DNA from: SVEL01 sp045126215
GTDB taxonomy: Bacteria; Bacillota; Clostridia; Lachnospirales; Lachnospiraceae
Reading direction: 5' to 3'
Assembly: GCA_045126215.1 (NCBI GenBank)
Contig: JBGVOD010000054.1
Coordinates: 1-64,000, forward strand
DNA: 64,000 nucleotides
Shown here: piece after piece, positions 26,888 to 37,700 of the stretch
Numbering within the stretch: position 1 is the first letter of the stretch
Layout of the letters: each line of letters opens with the position of its first letter
Notes under the pieces: model-generated
Databases searched by the model: none
What the model saw: the letters and a program-made list of their open reading frames with translations, nothing else
What the model was told of the DNA's origin: nothing
Program-made: the position numbers and the translations under genes

Positions 26888-28681
26888 ATGGCTAAGGTAT
26901 TATCCATAAGAATTGGTACAAAACACGTTAAGATATGTGAATTACAGTATGGTAGTGGTAACAGTGTTTTTGTAAACAGAATTTTAAAGGCAAAGATTCC
27001 GGAAGGAGCAGTTAGCGACGGTTTTATCATTGATTTCTTCACTGCTGAAAACTTCTTACGTAGCATTATTGATGAGAATAAGATGACAGCTACAGATGTT
27101 ATTTTCTCTATTTCATCAAGTAAGATTGCTACAAAGGAAATCGAGTCACCAATTATTAGTGAGAAGAAGCTTGTTGAGATGATTGATTCAAATGCAAGTG
27201 AGTATTTCCCAATCTATTTGGAAGATTATATTCTTGCACATACAGTTCTTGATAAAGGTAATCCAAAGAAAGGACTGAACAGACAGAGAGTGCTTGTTTT
27301 GGCTGCTCCAAAGGAACTTATTGATGATTATTTCCAATTAGCTGAAAGACTTAAGCTGAATGTTAAATCTATTGACTATGCAGGTAACTCAGCATATCAG
27401 ATGATTAGAAGACAGATTGGACCAGAACCATCAGTTGTAGTTCAGGTACAGGAAGAGACGACAACAGTTAATATTCTATCAGATAATATCTTAAGATTAC
27501 AAAGAACAATTCCATATGGTAAAAATTTACCTATTCAGGCATTGTCTCAAAAGATGCATATAGATGAAGATGAGGCTGCTACACTTCTTGAAACGGAAAA
27601 TCATATTCATGAAACCTTTGATGGAGATCCTGTTACAGAGTCGTTGAAGCATCTTATCAATAATGTTGTGAGAGTTATTGACTATTACAACTCAAGAAAT
27701 TCAGATGAGCCTGTTGAAAAAGTATACCTTATCGGTGAATCAGTTTCATTAAATGGTTTAGATTATCTGTTCGCCAATGAGTTTGAAGTATCTGTTGCAC
27801 AGATTAACAGATTCCATGGTGTTAAGCTTGAAAATGAAAATGACTTATTACATAAGATTGTTACAAAATATGTTGGCTGTTTAGGCGCCGGTATGGCATC
27901 AGTAAACTTTATGCCAAAGGAGACTCTTGAAAAGATAAAGAATGTCAATAGTTTCCGTATGTTAAAGATAGGTGTTGTTTCAGCACTTGTGGCAGGTATT
28001 CTTGCATGTGCTATTCCGGTTACAAAGCTGGTAGTTGCACAATCAGAAAAGGATAAACTTGAGGATGATATTAAAAAGCTTGAGTCTATTAATGATATTG
28101 TAGATGATTATTATACATCTTATGATAAATTTACTGAAGCAAAGAATTTTAAACAATTAACAGAGAGTAATAATGATTCTATTTATGAATTTATTTGTGC
28201 ATTGGAGGCAAATCAGGCAAGTGATGTTGCGATTAAGTCAATAAGCTTTTCTAATGGTGTGGTTTCAATCTCTGCTACTACAAGTACAAAGGAAACAGTA
28301 GCTCAGTTTATTATATCATTGCAGAGTCTTACTATGGTAGATGATGTATTTGTTGGCTCTATATCAGAATCACGAGATGAAGATGGTGTTTCTACTACAA
28401 CATTCTCCCTTACATGTAGTTTTGCAAAAATTCCGGATTTTGTAACATTTGCTGATTATGCTATAGAAAATGGATTGATTGATTTTAACACTTTTGATGC
28501 ACTTCTTGATAATGAAGATGTAGATTTTATATCAATATTAAGAACGAAATATGATGAATATGTAAAGGTTATAAAGGATCAATTAAAGATTGATGACACA
28601 GTTAAGGAAGAAAAGCCTGAAACTGAAACACCTGATGCGGCAGCAGAAGATGTAACCGCGGAAGAAGATACAGAGGAATAA
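26888..28681 (+). CDS. pilM: PilM-PilN fusion, pilus alignment subcomplex
   Basis: Residues 1 to about 345 are PilM, an actin-like cytoplasmic ATPase-fold protein (VLSIRIGTKHVKICEL, DVIFSISSSKIATKEIE, IDYAGNSAYQMIRR, VYLIGESVSLNGLDYLF, VGCLGAGMASVNFMPKE). A membrane helix at about 362-384 (VSALVAGILACAIPVTKLVV) follows. Then come a coiled-coil (EKDKLEDDIKKLESIND) and a PilN-like ferredoxin-fold domain (AIKSISFSNGVVSISATTSTKETVAQFIISLQ). In most bacteria pilM and pilN are separate and contact through a short PilN cytoplasmic peptide, so fusion would fix that contact. The tail is Glu/Thr/Ala rich. AAGGAGG precedes the ATG. Confidence 0.85.
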   Translation: MAKVLSIRIGTKHVKICELQYGSGNSVFVNRILKAKIPEGAVSDGFIIDFFTAENFLRSIIDENKMTATDVIFSISSSKIATKEIESPIISEKKLVEMIDSNASEYFPIYLEDYILAHTVLDKGNPKKGLNRQRVLVLAAPKELIDDYFQLAERLKLNVKSIDYAGNSAYQMIRRQIGPEPSVVVQVQEETTTVNILSDNILRLQRTIPYGKNLPIQALSQKMHIDEDEAATLLETENHIHETFDGDPVTESLKHLINNVVRVIDYYNSRNSDEPVEKVYLIGESVSLNGLDYLFANEFEVSVAQINRFHGVKLENENDLLHKIVTKYVGCLGAGMASVNFMPKETLEKIKNVNSFRMLKIGVVSALVAGILACAIPVTKLVVAQSEKDKLEDDIKKLESINDIVDDYYTSYDKFTEAKNFKQLTESNNDSIYEFICALEANQASDVAIKSISFSNGVVSISATTSTKETVAQFIISLQSLTMVDDVFVGSISESRDEDGVSTTTFSLTCSFAKIPDFVTFADYAIENGLIDFNTFDALLDNEDVDFISILRTKYDEYVKVIKDQLKIDDTVKEEKPETETPDAAAEDVTAEEDTEE

Positions 28682-28699
28682 TAGATAGGAGGAAAAAAA

Positions 28700-29848
28700 A
28701 TGAAATTTGATTTTAAATTGGCAGCAAAAGATAAAAGACTTCTATTAACTATTCTTATTTGTGTAATACTAGTCGCAGCATTTATTATATTCAATAAGAT
28801 AGATGCACAGGTAGATGAAGTTAATGATGAAATAGATAAATTACAGACAGTCAAAAATGATGTTTCTGAAAAGTATAAGCAGAAGAGTACATATGTGGGA
28901 AAGACACAGATATATGATGCTTTATATAAGGAAATAATCAATGGATATGCAACAGGTCTTGATGAACAGACAACAATTATGGCATTAGTTGATTTTGAAA
29001 ATAGAACGAATGTATGGTTAAGTTCAGCAGGATTTACTGCTCCTTCACAGTCCTTTACATTTGGTTCTATTTCGTCAACAAACCCAGCAAATGAGGGAGC
29101 ACCTGTGTATACAACTGATTTTACTGGTTACACGTCATCAACATCGCTGAGTTATGAGGGAGGATATGAAGAAATAAAGGACCTTATATATAAAATTAAT
29201 ACAAGTCCTATTAAGTATAAGATAGATACAATTACTATGTCGTATAGTGAAGGTGAAGAAATTGTAAACGGTGCAATTAATTTATATAATTATGCTGTAA
29301 AGAGTGCAAACAGATACTTCCCAGGTACATATGTAGACGGAGTGAATATCGGAACAGAAAATATCTTCCAGTCAAGTACACATTCAGCAAGTGAGGCTGG
29401 TAAGAATTCACTTGCAGTAATGGCGGCAAACCATGATGTTTATTTAACACTTAATAATGCTGCTTCTGATGCAGATTCAATGGTAATGGGTATTGCCAGT
29501 GATGTGACAGGTGAATCAATAGTATCATGTAATTCTAATTCAAAAGAGACTGTTAAGATTAAATTCACAGGTTCAAACGGAGAGTATAAGGTAAGCTATT
29601 CTATTGGAATTAATGGTTCATATCCTGAAGATAGTGAAGAAGGAGCATCAATAGTTGTTGGTGATTCTTTAGATTTCCTTATAGTTGGAAGCCCAAGAAT
29701 GGGTACAAAGGATAATTCTATTGCGATGGTAGAAATCGTAAATAAAACAGATATGCAGTTAAATGTTGGTGTATTAAATGATGACGGTACAGATCCAAGA
29801 TGTATTATTTCAAAACGTGAGGGAAATGTAGTACTTGTCAACGAATAG
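28700..29848 (+). CDS. pilO: PilO-like pilus alignment protein
   Basis: Bitopic membrane protein expected to pair with the PilN part of the preceding gene. It has a short cytoplasmic N-terminus, a membrane helix at about residues 14-33 (RLLLTILICVILVAAFIIF) and a coiled-coil (DAQVDEVNDEIDKLQTVKNDVSEKYKQK). A ferredoxin-like domain follows at about 70-200 (YEGGYEEIKDLIYKINTSPIKYKIDTITM). A further ~170 residues with a Ser/Asn-rich C-terminal domain are not found in proteobacterial PilO (about 200 residues). It starts 18 bp after the PilM-PilN stop, with AGGAGG. Confidence 0.8.
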   Translation: MKFDFKLAAKDKRLLLTILICVILVAAFIIFNKIDAQVDEVNDEIDKLQTVKNDVSEKYKQKSTYVGKTQIYDALYKEIINGYATGLDEQTTIMALVDFENRTNVWLSSAGFTAPSQSFTFGSISSTNPANEGAPVYTTDFTGYTSSTSLSYEGGYEEIKDLIYKINTSPIKYKIDTITMSYSEGEEIVNGAINLYNYAVKSANRYFPGTYVDGVNIGTENIFQSSTHSASEAGKNSLAVMAANHDVYLTLNNAASDADSMVMGIASDVTGESIVSCNSNSKETVKIKFTGSNGEYKVSYSIGINGSYPEDSEEGASIVVGDSLDFLIVGSPRMGTKDNSIAMVEIVNKTDMQLNVGVLNDDGTDPRCIISKREGNVVLVNE

Positions 29849-29865
29849 TTTGGAGATGATTCATA

Positions 29866-31023
29866 ATGAAATCAAAAAAACTAAATAATTCAGGTTTTAC
29901 ACTTATAGAACTAATTGTCACAATAGCAGTTCTTGCAATTGTAATTGTGCCATTTCTAAGAAGTTTCTTCCTATCTATGGATTTGAATGCAGATTCAAGA
30001 AGAATACAGAATGCAACATCTGTTGCACAATCTGTAATGGAAGAGCTTCAGATGAAAAAGATTTCTAATCTTACAACATACAAAGATGTAGATGGAGTGG
30101 TTGTTAATCCTGAAGTAGAATATGTAGAAAAAGATGGAAAAAAATATCCTATATATACATTCAAGGATGTGTATTATGAAGGGGCAGACGAAGAAGAATA
30201 TTTTCTTGACATAAAGCTTGATTCTACAACATACAGTGATGCATCATCTGATGCAGATGCAATGAAGAAAATTGCTGTAAACAGTATTTCGAGCCCTCAG
30301 TTTTCAAGTCTGTTTGGTTCTGAGTGTATGATGCTTCTTGGTCAGTATACAAATGTAGATAATAATCTGTCAGAGTATGCTTCATTGCAAGGAGTTTCAG
30401 AAGCAGGATATACAGCTACATACTTTACCAAGAGTACAGATATGAAGATAACATGCACATATGATTCAGGAATATATAAGTATGCGATAGCTGTTGATAT
30501 GACATATACTTCAAAGACAGACCCTTCAAAAAAGGTTGTTGTAACAAAAACTACATCAAAGACATATAGTGAAGAAGAAGGACATTCAATCTATTTTGTT
30601 ATGCCTGTATACGATAATGTAGATGAGGATGAAAGAGTTGGATCAAATTATTATGCAAGCGATTCTTTGAATGTATTGTATACATATAATAATAATGGTT
30701 CAAATGTTGAAGCACCAGATTTATCTTTGTATATTGCAGCCCAGGAATGTGGGTATGCATCAGGTGGTGGAGTTACTATGAATATATGTTATAAAAATGT
30801 TCTTATAAATGGAACACCTATATATAATTATTCAAACACAAGTAATTTCAAAGTATATACAAATATAGAAAATTATGAGGCTGTTGAAAACAATATTCAA
30901 GGATTAACATATAATGATAAACTTGATAATGCACTATTATTTGCAGTAACAATTTCGGTAAAATATGATGATGAAGTAATTGCTACATTTACAAGTAGTA
31001 AGGAGGAGTCATATGATAAGTAA
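29866..31023 (+). CDS. Minor prepilin, GspI/PilV-like
   Basis: Leader MKSKKLNNSG, cleavage before FTLIELIVT with Glu5 conserved, then a hydrophobic helix to about residue 35. SMDLNADSRRIQNATSVAQSVMEEL resembles the conserved segment after the helix in GspI/PilV proteins (transmembrane end, then a helix with MEEL). The mature domain is large (about 375 residues against about 110-150 in GspI) and Tyr/Asp/Ser rich. The stop overlaps the next gene by 11 bp. The I-like assignment rests on the N-terminal segment and gene order. Confidence 0.75.
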   Translation: MKSKKLNNSGFTLIELIVTIAVLAIVIVPFLRSFFLSMDLNADSRRIQNATSVAQSVMEELQMKKISNLTTYKDVDGVVVNPEVEYVEKDGKKYPIYTFKDVYYEGADEEEYFLDIKLDSTTYSDASSDADAMKKIAVNSISSPQFSSLFGSECMMLLGQYTNVDNNLSEYASLQGVSEAGYTATYFTKSTDMKITCTYDSGIYKYAIAVDMTYTSKTDPSKKVVVTKTTSKTYSEEEGHSIYFVMPVYDNVDEDERVGSNYYASDSLNVLYTYNNNGSNVEAPDLSLYIAAQECGYASGGGVTMNICYKNVLINGTPIYNYSNTSNFKVYTNIENYEAVENNIQGLTYNDKLDNALLFAVTISVKYDDEVIATFTSSKEESYDK

Positions 31024-33400
31024 GTGGATAAAAAAAGATAATACTGGAGCAACAATGGTTATGGCACTGGTGGCCATAGCTTTTGTTGCTATACTTGCAA
31101 CCATGATACTTGCAGCATCTTTTGCCAACATCAATATGAAGCGTATGGAGAATCGCTCAAAAGATACTTTCTATACTGCGGAATCAGTGCTTGATGAGGT
31201 AAGAGCTGGGCTTGGCAAAGATGGTCTAAGTAAGCTTGGACTTTCGTACACAAAGGTTCTTACAACTCTTGTATATAAAGATGATCAGGGATATCAGATA
31301 GTTGCTACAAATGAAAAAGCCAACTCTGATATGAAGAAATATTATATTGAAAGTATGTATCAGGCACTTACAGGAAATATGGAAGATTTACCTGATAATA
31401 TTTTAAAAGAAGATGATAGTTCTGTATATCTTGCAAATGCAGTTAATTATCTTAATGCATTTATAAAAGGATACAATGAGACAAATCAGACAGCCAGAGT
31501 AAAGTCTATTAGTAAAATTATTACTAATAAAGAGTCTATAGCAGCACGTGAGTATACAATTACACTTAAGGATGTAGCTATTGAATATAAGCAGGACAGA
31601 GCTGATGAAAACTATTTCTCAAATATTACAGTTGATTTAATATTGGAGTATCCTGAAATCTCAGTAGATTTTACAGGAAGTAACAGATTAAATGAGTTTG
31701 CATCATATGCAATCATCACAGACAGAACATTGGCAGTAGATGATACAAAACTTGAAGTATCAGGTGCACATGTATATGCCGGTTCAAACATCAGAGTCGC
31801 TGTTGGAGAACAGACAGGATCGCGCGATTCAAATTTCACTGTAAATGGTCAGGTTCTTACTCAGACAGGAATGCTAACAAATGCAAATATTGTAACAAGA
31901 GGAGACATTGTAGTAAGAGGTTCTAGATTGGGTATCAGTTCATTCCAGGCAAATAACTGTGATATATGGTGTGATAACCTGGTAGTAGACCAGAATAAAG
32001 ATACATCAGGTAATGATCTTACTCTTGGTGGAAATATTACAACTAATTATACTTGTAAAACATATGTACGAGATGATCTTAATCTCTTTGGATATAACAG
32101 TCAGGTAAGATTAGGTGGCAGTTATTATGGATATAAATATGATGGTGCTGACAATGACAGCAATAAGCGTAGTAGTGCTATTATTATTACAGGAACAGGC
32201 TCAATGCTTAATATGAGTCTTGAGAATCTTACAATAGCTGGTAGATCATATGTAATTATTGATGATGTTTCAAATAATGAATATATGATGGGTGAGTCTC
32301 TTTCAGTTAAAGCAGATCAGGATTTATATCTTGTTCCAGCAGATGAAATCAGAGGCGGTAAATCAAATCCTATGACAGAATCATCATGGGAAATCCTTCA
32401 GGAAGATGCGGGTACAGATCCAATTGTTTTAACAGATACGAGATCTGCACTATTTGCAGATGGTTCTGGAAGTCTTCTTAATGAGGCAAAGCCATATGTA
32501 GAGAAGAAAAAAGATAATACAGTATATTTATATTACAACTTTAGAACAAAGGACTGTGCAACAGAGTATGTAAGAAGAGTTCTTAGAGGTGTGGATTCAG
32601 AGAGAAAATCACAGATGGTAGCATATTTTACAAATGTATTATCAGGTGTGACAGGTTCAGGAATTACAATTAATGTTGCAGATACAGGCAATATCTATAC
32701 AGCCGGAGCTTTAGTTCAAAAGCTTGGTTCAAACCTTCAGGAAGTAGATAATACAGGTGTTTATGGTTCTAGTGATTTTACATTACAGTCACAGAATTAT
32801 GAAAACAGATATAAGATACTTAGAAGCTTGCTCATTGATGTGGATGAGTCAAGGATAGTTCTAGATGCTGAGGATGCAGTAAAAGAGATGTATCCTTCGT
32901 TTGAAGCTGGTTCAAACACATTTAATGACACAGTTGATTTAACAACTACTATAGTTGACTACTCACTTGGCGCAAATGGATATAATAATTCTTCGTATCT
33001 TGTAAAGATGGAAGGATACAATTTCATTAAGACATTCCAGACATCCAACTATACAGTACCAAGCTATGTACATGGTGGTGTAATAATATGTAATGGTCAG
33101 GTTAATTTAAATCATGACTTTAAAGGCTTGATTATTTGTAAAGGTAATTTAAACATTACAAACGACGCAAGAGTAACTGGAGATATGAATTTGGTTGAGT
33201 ATCTTATAAAAAATGAAGATGCATTTATTGATGAAACAAGAACAGATGTTGAACCTGATGATGTATCAATACCATTTAGACAATTTTTCTATGCATATAG
33301 AGATATAAATGATGATCCGGATAGTCAGCCACTTGTTATTGAAACAATTGATTACACAGATGTTGTGGGATATGCAAACTGGAGAAAGTATAGTGAATAA
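31013..33400 (+). CDS. Very large GspK/PilX-like minor pilin
   Basis: 795 residues. The N-terminus MISKWIKKDNTG-ATMVMALVAIAF is prepilin-like, but position 5 after the cleavage is Met, not Glu. Loss of Glu5 is the mark of the K-type tip pilin GspK, and the following NINMKRMENRSKDTFYTAESVLDEVR matches PilX/GspK. The C-terminal ~700 residues carry repeated beta-strand patterns (GAHVYAGSNIRVAVGEQTG, TGMLTNANIVTRGDIVVRG, YVHGGVIICNGQVNLNHDFKGLIICKG) resembling a polymer-forming, bactofilin-like or beta-helix surface. The ATG at 31013 follows AGGAGGAGTCAT, and an upstream frame start lacks a site. It is much larger than usual GspK (about 320). Confidence 0.75.
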   Translation: MISKWIKKDNTGATMVMALVAIAFVAILATMILAASFANINMKRMENRSKDTFYTAESVLDEVRAGLGKDGLSKLGLSYTKVLTTLVYKDDQGYQIVATNEKANSDMKKYYIESMYQALTGNMEDLPDNILKEDDSSVYLANAVNYLNAFIKGYNETNQTARVKSISKIITNKESIAAREYTITLKDVAIEYKQDRADENYFSNITVDLILEYPEISVDFTGSNRLNEFASYAIITDRTLAVDDTKLEVSGAHVYAGSNIRVAVGEQTGSRDSNFTVNGQVLTQTGMLTNANIVTRGDIVVRGSRLGISSFQANNCDIWCDNLVVDQNKDTSGNDLTLGGNITTNYTCKTYVRDDLNLFGYNSQVRLGGSYYGYKYDGADNDSNKRSSAIIITGTGSMLNMSLENLTIAGRSYVIIDDVSNNEYMMGESLSVKADQDLYLVPADEIRGGKSNPMTESSWEILQEDAGTDPIVLTDTRSALFADGSGSLLNEAKPYVEKKKDNTVYLYYNFRTKDCATEYVRRVLRGVDSERKSQMVAYFTNVLSGVTGSGITINVADTGNIYTAGALVQKLGSNLQEVDNTGVYGSSDFTLQSQNYENRYKILRSLLIDVDESRIVLDAEDAVKEMYPSFEAGSNTFNDTVDLTTTIVDYSLGANGYNNSSYLVKMEGYNFIKTFQTSNYTVPSYVHGGVIICNGQVNLNHDFKGLIICKGNLNITNDARVTGDMNLVEYLIKNEDAFIDETRTDVEPDDVSIPFRQFFYAYRDINDDPDSQPLVIETIDYTDVVGYANWRKYSE

Positions 33401-34007
33401 AGTGATGAAAAAGAGAGAAAAAAATAACACTTTAAAACTTAATAATGAAGGTATGACACTTGTTGAAGTGCTTATTGTTGTAGCAATTATTGCTATAGTA
33501 TCTGGTATTGCTACATTTTCATTTTCAGCTGTTTCAAATACTAAACTAAAACAGTCGGCTACTAAGTTGGAGGATGCGTTTGAAGAAATTAGAACAAAGG
33601 CTACTTCGATTAGTGCTGATGAATGGAATCTTGAGATTACTAAGAAGTCAGAAGACGAATATGAATATGTAATTAATAGAGTTGTTGGAACGGTTGATCA
33701 AAATGGTGTAACAAACTACGAAACAACACAGATAAATAAGTATCAGGTATCTGGAGAGTATGAATTCTCTTACCTTAACGTATATACAAACAAGACGTAT
33801 ACTCTTAACAATGATGAAACGATAAAGTTTGTTTTTTCGATGAATCAGGGAGGAATAAAGAGTATCAGTGTAAAAGGCTCTGCACTTGAAGGAGATGCGA
33901 CAGGAAATATCGGTGATGAAGGACAATTTATCCTTAAGAATAACAGAGCAACGTATAGAGTCAGAGTATATTATGTAACTGGTAAGTGCGAGATGACAGT
34001 AGATTAG
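33393..34007 (+). CDS. Minor prepilin, GspH/FimT-like
   Basis: Leader ending NNEG, cleavage before MTLVEVLIVVAIIAIVSGIATFSF, with Glu5 conserved. The start is probably the GTG at 33393. GGAGAAAG at 33381-33388 is correctly spaced for it, whereas the ATG at 33405 is too far away. It overlaps the preceding gene by 8 bp. The segment SNTKLKQSATKLEDAFEEIRTKA after the helix resembles GspH/FimT. The mature domain is about 184 residues, the usual size for this class. Confidence 0.78.
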   Translation: MNKVMKKREKNNTLKLNNEGMTLVEVLIVVAIIAIVSGIATFSFSAVSNTKLKQSATKLEDAFEEIRTKATSISADEWNLEITKKSEDEYEYVINRVVGTVDQNGVTNYETTQINKYQVSGEYEFSYLNVYTNKTYTLNNDETIKFVFSMNQGGIKSISVKGSALEGDATGNIGDEGQFILKNNRATYRVRVYYVTGKCEMTVD

Positions 34008-34023
34008 AAGGGAGCGACTGATT

Positions 34024-34743
34024 ATGAAATATGATGAAATAAAAATAAATAATCAAAAACATAATAACAGTGGTTTCACTTTAATTGAATTACTGGTTGC
34101 ATTGGCAATAAGTGGAATTGTTATTGTTATGATTGGAGCATTTATGACAAATGGTTCAAAGCTCTATCAAGGAGAAAGAGATAAGATAAACTTACAGAAT
34201 GAATTACAAGTTGTAGATGGTTATCTGACAGAAATTTTCCAGGAGGCAAAGACAGTAGATATCAGTGACAATGGCGCACTTACCACAGTATATACAGGAG
34301 TAAGAAATAATGATAAAAGTCTTGGAGCAGTTGATGGTACATCAATTACAACAGAGAAAATTTTAACCTACAATCCAGACAGTAAGTCATTATATGTATC
34401 TAAGTCATATATTGATAATTTAACAAATGGATATTTGATTTCACAAAATATATCAAGTATAAAGTTTGAAATTGACAGTAGTTGTAAAAGATATGAGTCA
34501 GACACAACAACACCACAGGGGTATGTTCCGATAATACCTGGTCAGACAACAGAAACACCGACCACAACGGAACCACCAACGGGTAGTTTGATATTTAAGG
34601 GATATAACAATCCAATATACATCAATGTTACTATAGTAATCGAAGATGAAAATGGTAACAGTAAGTCAGATACAAAAACTTACAGACTTAGAAATGATGT
34701 TGATACTGTAACTGTAAACGGCAGCGCATATACTGTTAAGTAG
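34024..34743 (+). CDS. Minor prepilin, GspJ/PilW-like
   Basis: A long leader of 17 residues ends NNSG, then FTLIELLVALAISGIVIVMIGAFM with Glu5. The segment GSKLYQGERDKINLQNELQVVDGYLTEIFQEAKT matches the helix-and-strand pattern of PilW/GspJ. A Thr/Pro-rich stretch (PGQTTETPTTTEPPTG) lies within the globular domain near residues 178-195, and the same kind of linker recurs in the next gene. It completes an H/I/J/K-like set. Confidence 0.78.
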   Translation: MKYDEIKINNQKHNNSGFTLIELLVALAISGIVIVMIGAFMTNGSKLYQGERDKINLQNELQVVDGYLTEIFQEAKTVDISDNGALTTVYTGVRNNDKSLGAVDGTSITTEKILTYNPDSKSLYVSKSYIDNLTNGYLISQNISSIKFEIDSSCKRYESDTTTPQGYVPIIPGQTTETPTTTEPPTGSLIFKGYNNPIYINVTIVIEDENGNSKSDTKTYRLRNDVDTVTVNGSAYTVK

Positions 34744-34759
34744 CTTTAAGGAGGAGAAA

Positions 34760-37700
34760 ATGAAAAAGATTAAATCATCAATCTTAAAAATGAGTATCGG
34801 TGCAAAGATTATCTGTGCAGTATTAGTTGCTGCGTTGATAGGCGGAGCTGTTTTTGCTGGAATTAATCTTACAAATGCGCAAGGTGTTGAACCTGTTGAG
34901 ACAGAGAAAACATATCTTGCAGACATTACAGACAGAATAGTTTCAGGAAAACAGAAGAATTTCACAATTCTTGAGATTGTACCATATCTTGGGGTAGGTG
35001 AGTTCAGATATTTTGCCGGAGATCCAGAGGTCGAAGCCGGTATATTATCAAAAGATCAGGACACACTTCGTGCTTTTTACGGAAAGCTTGGAAATCCAAC
35101 ACCAAATACTTGGTATAAGATTCAGTACCTCTTCTCGAATTTTAATTACGAAATCAAATATAATTCATATCAGGATAAATATTATTTAAGATGTCATAAG
35201 ACATTTAATGAAGATGTATTGATTGAGCCATACACATCGCTTCTTGAAGGAAAAATCGTTGTAAATACTGTTGAAGCAAATGATTTAACAGAAGATGATT
35301 TAAAAGAGGCCGATTTAATAGTTTTATCATGTACACCTCAGGATAATAGTACCATTCAGATGTACAACTTCTGGCACAATGGCTATGGAGTTGACCAGGC
35401 TGGTATGGACACTACATACGTATATGATAAAGATGGCAATATGTTGCCATTTGGTGGTATTAATTATTCAACTTATGAAAAGATGGAAGATGGTTCTCTT
35501 GTAAGCAGAGATATATCATGGGAAAATGCAAAGACTCTTCTTCATTATATGGAGACAGGTAGAGATTTAAGAGGAGACGGAACATTATTCCAGACTCCTG
35601 TTATCTTAGATGCAAGATTAAGTGAACAGGCTAACCATACATCAAATATGTATAAGGTCGCTTTAATCTACAGAATGTTAGAATCATATCAGTATGAAGA
35701 TTTTATTACAAATCATACATCAACAGTTGATTCGGAAGGTAATGAGTTTTTATCAGATACAGGTATTGTGACTGGAGCATTATGCTATCCAGATCCAAAT
35801 GGACCAACTGTACCAGAAACAACAACACCAGAAACAACTGTACCAGAAACAACAACACTTCCTGACGAAACGACTTCTGCAGGGGAAGAGACAACAACAT
35901 CTCATGACGAAACGACTTCTGCAGGGGAAGAAACAACACCAGAAGAAACTACTACGGTTATTCCTCCAGTGAATATGATATTCAAAAACGACTTTACACA
36001 TGAAGATATTGCAAAGTGTGTTGATATATCAGAATGTATCGATCCAAATCCAAACGCAAAGAAGCGTCTTACAAATGATTATTGGGTACATAATGGTGAT
36101 GCAAGACTTATTCCAAATAATCTTGCTATTGTAGTAAGTGAGAGTCAGTATGCTGGCTTAAAGGACAGAGGTCTTGATGGAAAGACAGTTCCTGATGTTG
36201 TAAGATACTTACTTGGATGTAAAGAAGGATACAAGGTATCATATGACTTCGGAAAGATTAGGATTTTGGAAGTAGAACCATGTAATTCATTTAAATATGA
36301 TACTGATGATAAAGTAATTGAGTTAGGTGTTGCTTTAGGATTGATTTCAAACACAACACAGTGGTCAAAATCACCTGCTAATGCAAACTACTATAAGAAT
36401 TTCCTTGAAGTAGATTGCATGACAACACGTACACTTAATTGTGTAACTACAGATTTGATATCTGAATACGATGCAATTATTATCGGAGATCAAGATAATC
36501 TGCTTACAAAGAAAAATGGAGAGACAGTATATAATGACAGTTCTCTTAATGGATATGTGTACTTAGCGTATGGTGATTACGTAAAGTGTGGTACCACATT
36601 ATATGGATGTCTTGAACAAGAGTACAAGATAGTTAATATAAATGGTGGATCAGATGGAACGGGTATGTATGCTGGTGCAACAGGATTCTATCAGTTTAAT
36701 GCAGGTTCAGATTTGAAATATGCCGTAACACCACCAACAAGCACAAGAATTCATTCAAGCTATGGTTGGGGTTCATTTGCAGGTGGAAGTACCTGCAATG
36801 ATAATAGCCATTACTACAATTTATTCCTTAATGTAAATGATGCTACAAGATTTGCGTTTACTGATTATCAGTGGAGCTATTTGAATCAGCCAAAATATAC
36901 AGGAAGCAAGACACTTGTTGGATTAATTGAGGCAAGCTCATATTTTAATCAGGGTAAATTCAAAAGTGGTGGTTACGTAACTGCTGACAAGATGTATGCA
37001 GATCCTCTCGGAAATATGCGTTTGTCAGGAAATGATATTACAAATAAGGTTTTGGAGAAATTAAAAGATTTCTCTAAGGCAGGTAAGCTCTTTATAGTTT
37101 CTGATATGGTATATGATAATGATGGTACGAAGATTTATCCTACATCACATATTGCAGAAATCAGTAATTATTTAACAGACCCAGGAAATAGAGCAAACTT
37201 ATTAAAGCTTTCAAGACTTGGAGGCTTTGCAGCACATATTAATGCAATGTCGCCAATACTTAACTTTAATATGGTACCACAACAGGTTACATCTTCATCA
37301 TATACAAATGGTATTTTGACATCATATTTACCAAATCATGATTTATCATTTGCATTCTCAATTGACAGTTATGCAAATACAGATTATAAAGTTAAGTTTA
37401 TTATTGATAAGAATGGTGATGGTATTTATGCTGAATACAAAGATGCTATAACTGATGATAGAAATGAAATCTTTGGTACAATTATGGTAACAACAGATGC
37501 AAATGGTCATGCAGATGTTTCGTTTACAGCTGAATTACCACCACAGCAGAATGGTGTAGTTGCATATAAGATTGTTGTATCTATGATGAAAGGTGATGAG
37601 GAAACTACACTTAGATCGTCATACATTAACTTTACATCTGTTAGAAGTCAGGATGATGAAGAGGTAAGGGTTTTACAGCTTATTCCTTGTAGACAATATA

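Noticed and set aside
35706..36001. Minus-strand frames rich in Leu/Cys/Phe opposite the linker of the 1501-residue protein.
   Set aside because: They are shadows of the repeated Thr/Glu codons of the plus-strand gene.
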